DNA from: JANXQE01 sp035651635
Lineage (GTDB): Bacteria > Verrucomicrobiota > Verrucomicrobiia > Limisphaerales > UBA8199
Reading direction: 5' to 3'
NCBI GenBank assembly: GCA_035651635.1
Contig: DASRFK010000024.1
Location: 13,086 to 77,085, forward strand
Length of the DNA stretch: 64,000 nt
Position numbers and translations under genes: made by a program. Positions 58,778-64,000 of the stretch are shown in pieces. The notes beneath the pieces were generated by a model that saw nothing but the letters and a program-made list of their open reading frames with translations, did no database searches and had not been told where the DNA came from. Every line of letters begins with the position of its first letter. Positions within the stretch are counted from its first letter, which is position 1.

Positions 58778-60236
58778 ATGCTTTCACCTCGGGGAGCACG
58801 ACTTCAAAAACAGTGCCGTGGTTAATCTTGGTTTCGTAGCGGAGGAGCCCGCCATTTTTTTCGACGATCCGCGCGGCAATTGCCAGGCCCAACCCGGTGC
58901 CACCTTCCTTGGTGGTGAAGAACGGATCAAAAAGGCGCAATTCGACTTCCGGGGGTATGCCACTCCCAGTATCTTCAACTGCCAGGATGGCCGCCGCCCG
59001 GGAGCAGCCATCAAAATCTACCATGTCCCTGCGCACGCCCAATGTGATCACGCCATTCCGACCAATATTTTCCGCCGAGTTTTGAACCAGGTTGATGAGG
59101 ACTTGTTTGATTTGTTCCGCGTCGGCATTCACCCAGGAATTTGCCTCATTCTCAAGTCGCAACTCGATTGCGCAACGGTCCAATTGAGGTTTGAGTAAAT
59201 CGTGCACGTCTTTCAAGAGGCGTGCCGCCGGCAGCCTGGTCGCTTCGGGATCTGAAGGACGCGCAAAGTGAAGAACATCCTTTACGATGCGCTCCAGACG
59301 ATTGATCTCATTGCTTATAATGCCAAGGTCCTCGTTGTCAGCTATGGCCGGAAGCGCTCGCTTCAAACTGAAAAGCCGCATTTTGAGAGCCGTGAGAGGA
59401 TTGCGAATTTCGTGGGCCACGCCAGAAGCAAGCACACCCAGGGAGGCTAGTTTCTCCTGGCGTTCAATGATGTTGCGACTTTCATCCAGGCCTACGCGGA
59501 GAGGCGCAATCATGCCGCGGTAAACGAGAAGCGCCAATGCTCCAGCCAGACTCACAACAAGCGTCAGGGTAAGCTTCAGCAGTCGCTGATGGCTTGCAAG
59601 CGTGGCTTGCGTCTCGGCCAGGAAATCACTGAAATCGTCGCGTTGTGCCCTGACCAAATCGTCGCACAGCCTGAGCAAAGGCGCCGAGGCTCGCCGGACC
59701 CGGGTATATCTCTCTTCGAATGAAGGGTAAGGCGAACCAGGACTGTCCGCCTCGAGTAATTTCGCAGCCTCGGCCAAGTAGCTATCGTATGCGATCTGAG
59801 TGTTGTTAAGAATATCAAAGTCATCAATCAACATTTGCTTCAGCAGTGGCAGCTTGGCCAGCTCAGCCAAATGAAGGCGATTGGTCGTTAACCAAGGCTT
59901 CAGCTCACGGGACTCACTAAGAAATTCGTCGCGTACGTGCGGCTCGGGCGTGTGGCCAAATTGGAGCAGCTTCTCATTCAGACTGCGAACGGCGCCACGC
60001 AAAGTAACCCCCAGGTAAAAGCTTTGGCTCCTTACAGCGGCATGCTCCTTTTGTAGGCGATCCAACTGCTCCCAAGTGCTGTGCGTGATCCATGTTAGCA
60101 GTCCTCCTCCACACACCACCACCACGGTAAAACCCCAAAAGCGCATTTTGACCGGCGGCAGCAGGCGCGTGATACGCCCGAATCCAGCGGTGGAATGTTT
60201 TGTTCCTGTCGTACGGAGAGTTCTTTTTTGAATCAT
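58746..60236 (-). CDS. Sensor histidine kinase partner of the NtrC-type regulator
   Basis: 496 residues with two membrane helices (about 32-52 and 220-240) flanking a roughly 165-residue helical extracytoplasmic domain. The HisKA motif VAHEIRNPLTALKMRL has His275; the HATPase part has the N box (QVLINLVQNSAENI), G1 DTGSGIPPE and GGTGLGLAIAARIVEKNGG. It phosphorylates the response regulator encoded downstream in the same transcript. The helical sensor has no named domain. Confidence 0.9.
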   Translation of the reverse strand: MIQKRTLRTTGTKHSTAGFGRITRLLPPVKMRFWGFTVVVVCGGGLLTWITHSTWEQLDRLQKEHAAVRSQSFYLGVTLRGAVRSLNEKLLQFGHTPEPHVRDEFLSESRELKPWLTTNRLHLAELAKLPLLKQMLIDDFDILNNTQIAYDSYLAEAAKLLEADSPGSPYPSFEERYTRVRRASAPLLRLCDDLVRAQRDDFSDFLAETQATLASHQRLLKLTLTLVVSLAGALALLVYRGMIAPLRVGLDESRNIIERQEKLASLGVLASGVAHEIRNPLTALKMRLFSLKRALPAIADNEDLGIISNEINRLERIVKDVLHFARPSDPEATRLPAARLLKDVHDLLKPQLDRCAIELRLENEANSWVNADAEQIKQVLINLVQNSAENIGRNGVITLGVRRDMVDFDGCSRAAAILAVEDTGSGIPPEVELRLFDPFFTTKEGGTGLGLAIAARIVEKNGGLLRYETKINHGTVFEVVLPEVKAYASENITYRG

Positions 60237-60688
60237 GTGCGAATTGCTCGTAAACCTGGCATTTGCCCCTCGGCCACAGGTCTGGCATGAACCCAGCTTA
60301 CCTGACGATGAACATAGCAGAAAATATGCGCAGCAAAAAGGGCGTGCGCCAAAACAGAATATTCAAATGCACAAAGGCTCTTGGCCCCCTTGGCTCAGTC
60401 GATCGCCCTGAATGGCGCGACAGCCAGCAACTTGAAGCGATTACGGTTTCCGTGAGTAAACATTCGAGCTCCTTGAGGTCAGCTGATCCGTTGACTTACG
60501 GCGATTTTCCCAATTATGGCATTTGCCGACCGGGTGACCGCCCACACGGGGGCCAAGCGCCTATGCCGCCCGCAGACATTTTGAACTCCTTGGCTCGTTC
60601 TGCGGGTGGCATCACTATTTCCTCGAAAACAGCAGTCCGTTGTCTGAATTGAGCTCGCGTAGACACTCGCCGGACCCACAAGAACGTC
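60237..60688. other. Intergenic region between divergent signalling genes
   Basis: 452 bases. It should hold the divergent promoters of the kinase and the receiver gene. Open frames here have no similarity I recognise. Confidence 0.4.
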
Positions 60689-61183
60689 ATGAAAAGGCGA
60701 ATACTGGTAATCGACGATGACGTGTCCGTCCGGGACGCTTTGAAAAAGATACTCAACACGTCGGGCTACTCCGTCCAATTGGCGTCCGACGGTCGTGAAG
60801 GCGCGGACAGCTTGGCCCAAGACAAGTTCGATCTATTGGTTTTAGATTTGGACCTGCCGGAGGTTAGTGGATTCGACATCCTGGATATCGTGGCTGAGCG
60901 GGATGCTTCGCTCCCCATCGTTATACTCACCGGCATGGCTGGCCAATGCGAAGCCGGCTCGGTGGCCGGGGCTGACGCACTGCTCGAGAAGCCACCCGAT
61001 GTGTGGCTATTGCTAAACACGATCGAACGTTTGTTGGGTGAAACCTCCGCAGAGCGCCTGGAGCGGTTGGCCCACGGTCCGCCACCACCTCACCCCGTCC
61101 AATTCCCCCAAAGAACATCTCAACTGCTTTGGAGGACAAATGTGCATCCGCGCAATCGAAGCCTGCCGCGCAATTCGGCATGA
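60689..61183 (+). CDS. Single-domain response regulator (receiver only)
   Basis: 164 residues. The receiver has ILVIDDD at the start, Asp53 in VLDLDLPE, TG-type switch residues (VILTGMAG) and Lys101 in LEKPPD. No output domain follows; the C-terminal 45 residues are Pro-rich and probably unstructured. Receiver-only proteins act as phosphate shuttles or bind partner proteins. It overlaps nothing and ends 22 bases before the trehalose gene, so the two may be cotranscribed, linking signalling to osmoprotectant synthesis. Confidence 0.8.
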   Translation: MKRRILVIDDDVSVRDALKKILNTSGYSVQLASDGREGADSLAQDKFDLLVLDLDLPEVSGFDILDIVAERDASLPIVILTGMAGQCEAGSVAGADALLEKPPDVWLLLNTIERLLGETSAERLERLAHGPPPPHPVQFPQRTSQLLWRTNVHPRNRSLPRNSA

Positions 61184-61205
61184 GGGCAATCGAATCGTTT
61201 ATTTT

Positions 61206-63566
61206 ATGCGCTTAGTCATGGTCTCAAACCGGTTGCCGTTCTCGGTGTCGATTAAGGACGGCGCGCTACAATTCCAGCGGAGCTCTGGGGGCCTGACCAC
61301 CGGTTTGCGCAGCTACCTGGAGCGGGGTGTCGCCGCAGGAGCGGAAGCCCGCGATTGCCTGTGGCTTGGTTGGCCCGGAGCCGCTATCCCGCCAGAGCAC
61401 CAAGCGGCGGTCAGCGAGTACGGTCGGTGCGAATTTGCTGCCGAACCGATTTTTCTGCCGGCAGAGAGCACGGAGCGCTTCTACCATGGTTTCTGCAACA
61501 AAACGATCTGGCCGCTATTTCACTATTTCCCTTCTCTGGTGCATTACGACGAAGACTGCTGGCACCACTACAGAGACGTAAACGGTAACTTCGCTGATGC
61601 CTTGTGCCGGGTTCTGCGGCCAGACGACTTGGTCTGGGTTCATGATTATCAGCTCATGCTTCTGCCTCAGTTGATCCGTCAACGTTTCCCCGAAATACCG
61701 GTAGGCTTTTTCCTGCATATCCCCTTTCCATCCTATGAAGTGTTTCGTTTGTTGCCGCGTGCCTGGCGACTCGAAATCATCGAAGGATTACTGGGTGCTA
61801 GTTTGATTGGGTTCCACACCCATGATTACCTGCGGGATTTTCTGACGAGCGTTGTCCGCACGGCCGGTTACGAGCATCAACTGGGCAGTCTCACGCTGCG
61901 CGACCGCGTGGTAAAGGTAGACACTTTTCCAATGGGTATTGATTTTGAGCGTTTCGCCCAAGCCGCGGCTTCGCCGGCAACGGAAGCACGAGCGGCCGAA
62001 CTGCGCGCCAAATGCATAGGCCAGAAGATCGTTTTTTCGGTGGATCGCTTGGATTATACCAAGGGTCTCATCAATCGGTTGCGGGGTTACGATTTGTTTT
62101 TGGAAAGAAACCCGCAGTGGCGAGGCAAGGTCGTCTTTATCATCTCGGTTGCGCCGTCTCGCACCGGCATCGAGACCTATCAGGCCATGCGGCAGGAGTT
62201 GGAGCAAATCGTCGGCCGGATCGTTGGGGCCTACGGGAACGTAAATTGGACTCCTCTCATTTATCAATACCGCAACCTCGAATTCGAGGAAATCGTGGTG
62301 ATGTACCGCGCTTGCGATGTGGCGTTGATCACGCCTCTGCGGGATGGCATGAACCTGGTGGCGAAGGAATTCATCGCCTCGCGTTCGGATCAAACTGGGG
62401 TGCTTATCCTCAGTGAAATGGCCGGAGCGGCCAAAGAAATGGGTGAAGCTCTTGTTATCCATCCGTTCCACGCCAGCGATTTTGCCCAAGCATTGGAACA
62501 ATCTTTGACCATGCCCGTTGAGGAACAGATTCGGCGCAACCGACTGCTGCAAGAACGGCTACGCCGGTACAACGTTAGCCGCTGGGCCGAGGATTTCATT
62601 CAAACTCTGGTTTCCACCCAGAAGACTGAGGCGGCCCGCCGCGCTCGGTCGCTAGCGGGAAAAGCCCAATCGACACTGGTAGAGCATTACCGGTCAGCGA
62701 TGTGCCGGACTTTGCTGCTCGATTACGATGGCACGCTGGTGCCTTTTGTGGACCATCCCGAACGTGCCAACCCGGATGCGGAATTGATGAGCCTCCTCAC
62801 TGCCCTGGCCGCTGACCCTGGCAACCAGGTGGTGATTGTCAGCGGGCGGACACGCAACGATTTGGAGAGATGGTTCGGCGACCTGCCGATCTCCCTGGTC
62901 GCTGAGCATGGCATTTGGCTGCGGCCTAAAGGCGCGCACTGGCGCACGCTGAAGGTTATCGATACCGGCTGGAAGGGGAGCGTGCGCCCCATCCTCCAAC
63001 TCTACGTAGATCGGTTGCCCGGAGCTCTGCTGGAAGAAAAGGAGTTCTCGCTGGCATGGCACTATCGGCGTGCCGACCCGGATCAGGCCTCCTTGCGCGC
63101 CAAGGAGCTGCTCGATGATCTGGCTGGATATACGAGGAACATTGACGTGCAAGTGCTGGAAGGAAACAAAGTGCTTGAAGTGCGCAACACCGGTGTTACG
63201 AAAGGGACGGCCGCGATGGAATGGCTGGCCGGCCAACCACCCGACCTGATTCTGGCGATTGGGGACGATTGGACGGACGAAGAACTTTTTCGAGCGTTAC
63301 CGCCAAGTGCCTATTCAGTGCGCGTCGGTTTGGCTCAAACGTCTGCGCGTTATCATCTGGGCAATCATACTGCGGTTCGCCGAGTCCTGCGTGAGCTGGT
63401 CGATGCCGCCCAAAGCCATGCTCACGACACGATCTGGCCCGCCGAGATCCCCGAAGACCGGAGCCGCGGCACCGGAAATCGGATCAGCCTGGCGCGGTAT
63501 GAAAGGAAGATTGGCGTTAGGTTTCCTCGATTGTCCATCCCCACGGATTCGGCAACCAGCCGCTGA
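61206..63566 (+). CDS. Bifunctional trehalose-6-phosphate synthase/phosphatase
   Basis: 786 residues from the ATG at 61206, where the synthase N-terminus begins (MRLVMVSNRLPFSV, then SSGGLTTGL). Residues 1-480 are a GT20 glycosyltransferase (VWVHDYQLMLLPQLIR; HIPFPSYEVFRLLP; DRLDYTKGLINRL; LRDGMNLVAKEF). Residues about 495-740 are a HAD-type trehalose-phosphatase with LLLDYDGTLVPF (DxDGT near 505), SGRTRNDLERWF and GDDWTDEELF. It makes trehalose from UDP-glucose and glucose-6-phosphate in one protein. The frame upstream of 61206 overlaps the receiver gene and is not used. Confidence 0.9.
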   Translation: MRLVMVSNRLPFSVSIKDGALQFQRSSGGLTTGLRSYLERGVAAGAEARDCLWLGWPGAAIPPEHQAAVSEYGRCEFAAEPIFLPAESTERFYHGFCNKTIWPLFHYFPSLVHYDEDCWHHYRDVNGNFADALCRVLRPDDLVWVHDYQLMLLPQLIRQRFPEIPVGFFLHIPFPSYEVFRLLPRAWRLEIIEGLLGASLIGFHTHDYLRDFLTSVVRTAGYEHQLGSLTLRDRVVKVDTFPMGIDFERFAQAAASPATEARAAELRAKCIGQKIVFSVDRLDYTKGLINRLRGYDLFLERNPQWRGKVVFIISVAPSRTGIETYQAMRQELEQIVGRIVGAYGNVNWTPLIYQYRNLEFEEIVVMYRACDVALITPLRDGMNLVAKEFIASRSDQTGVLILSEMAGAAKEMGEALVIHPFHASDFAQALEQSLTMPVEEQIRRNRLLQERLRRYNVSRWAEDFIQTLVSTQKTEAARRARSLAGKAQSTLVEHYRSAMCRTLLLDYDGTLVPFVDHPERANPDAELMSLLTALAADPGNQVVIVSGRTRNDLERWFGDLPISLVAEHGIWLRPKGAHWRTLKVIDTGWKGSVRPILQLYVDRLPGALLEEKEFSLAWHYRRADPDQASLRAKELLDDLAGYTRNIDVQVLEGNKVLEVRNTGVTKGTAAMEWLAGQPPDLILAIGDDWTDEELFRALPPSAYSVRVGLAQTSARYHLGNHTAVRRVLRELVDAAQSHAHDTIWPAEIPEDRSRGTGNRISLARYERKIGVRFPRLSIPTDSATSR

Positions 63567-63635
63567 TGAGGTTTGTTGCCTGAATTGAAACAGTTGCTCC
63601 GAGGTCTTTTCGTATTAGAGTACTATGTTTCAACT

Positions 63636-64000
63636 ATGAGCGCCTTACCTCAGACCGATCGCGTCGAGGCCTTGGAGTGCGGTTTACGTTGCCCTGGCAA
63701 GGTTTCGTTGATACTGGCTTTTTTGCTCTCGGCCGGCTGGTGGTCAGCTCCGGCCGCGCGGGCCCAAACCGCACCCATGGTGATCTCGGTCACGCCGACC
63801 AATGGCGCGCTCGACGTTCCGACGAACAGCACGATTGTGTTCGTGTTTGACCAGGACATGACCAAGGTGACTCCCATCGCGTCTAAGCCCGGCCTGTGGG
63901 TCGGTAATTTTGAAATCACCCCGACCAACCTCAGTGTCAGCGGGAGCTGGGGCGCCGATAAACGAACCCTCACCCTCAAGTGCGCTCCTGGCTGGCCGTA
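63636..64000 (+). CDS. Secreted protein with Ig-like domain (5' part only)
   Basis: The ATG at 63636 starts a frame that continues past the end of the window. A signal peptide (KVSLILAFLLSAGWWSAPAARAQ) leads into an Ig-like (Big_5) domain: PMVISVTPTNGALDVPTNSTIVFVFDQDMTKVTP, later WGADKRTLTLKCAPGW. Such proteins are exported and often very long with many repeats. The rest of the gene is not visible. Confidence 0.65.
   Translation, partial: MSALPQTDRVEALECGLRCPGKVSLILAFLLSAGWWSAPAARAQTAPMVISVTPTNGALDVPTNSTIVFVFDQDMTKVTPIASKPGLWVGNFEITPTNLSVSGSWGADKRTLTLKCAPGWP

Noticed and set aside
1..64000. tRNA, rRNA and CRISPR arrays.
   Set aside because: Scanned by eye; no tRNA-like cloverleaf, rRNA sequence or regularly spaced repeats were seen. 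A covariance search would be needed to exclude small RNAs.

Overview
The window looks like a stretch of a Verrucomicrobiota chromosome, probably from the Pedosphaera/Limisphaerales side of the phylum. This is an inference from gene families, because there is no rRNA or tRNA in the window. The pointers are: three BlaI/MecI-type repressors paired with M56 (BlaR1-like) membrane peptidases; prepilin-type proteins with the H-X9-DG signature; a PadR regulator with a permease-prefix membrane protein; ECF sigma factors fused to membrane and extracytoplasmic domains; a DUF6717 remnant; and many secreted proteins of unknown function. Gene density is moderate and several genes are broken.

Layout. 0-5 kb: tail of a serine hydrolase, a RegA-like regulator with a degenerate receiver, the PadR pair, a prepilin gene that appears split by an inversion, and an acyl esterase. 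5-13.5 kb: an ECF sigma/anti-sigma pair, secreted proteins with internal duplications, two retropepsin-like aspartic proteases, a trypsin-like protease with TPRs, and a truncated second copy of the esterase. 13.7-20 kb: BlaI plus a very large M56 protein with secretin-like domains, a prepilin, and an ECF sigma factor carrying a transmembrane helix, a coiled coil and a secretin-like domain. 20-32.7 kb: a lipoprotein, a C-type lectin protein, a sigma factor fused to carboxypeptidase-regulatory-like domains, a membrane protein, an S41 protease and a large membrane-anchored protein. 32.7-37.3 kb: two divergent BlaI/M56 units, one with paired Ig-like domains and one with SurA-, OstA- and POTRA-like domains.

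37.5-46.3 kb is the most unusual part. Small genes, mostly for one- to four-helix membrane proteins or lipoproteins, all lie on the + strand. Several are separated by imperfect palindromes with the architecture of integron attC sites: outer AAC/GTT boxes and an inner stem with extrahelical bases on one arm only. I read this as a cassette array without a visible integron integrase. It is followed at 47.2 kb by a tyrosine-recombinase gene truncated before its catalytic His/Tyr region and fused in frame to an outer-membrane beta-barrel. 49.2-52 kb holds truncated or frameshifted genes (DUF1269, SpoU methyltransferase, AAA ATPase, DUF6717) around an intact HigBA toxin-antitoxin pair.

52-64 kb: a sulfotransferase-like protein, a single-module A-T-C peptide synthetase, an NtrC-type regulator with its histidine kinase, a stand-alone receiver, a fused trehalose-6-phosphate synthase/phosphatase, and the start of a secreted Ig-like protein. 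A common theme is envelope sensing: cytoplasmic regulators (BlaI repressors or sigma factors) are tied to membrane proteins whose outer parts borrow secretin, Ig-like, carboxypeptidase-regulatory or outer-membrane-assembly domains.
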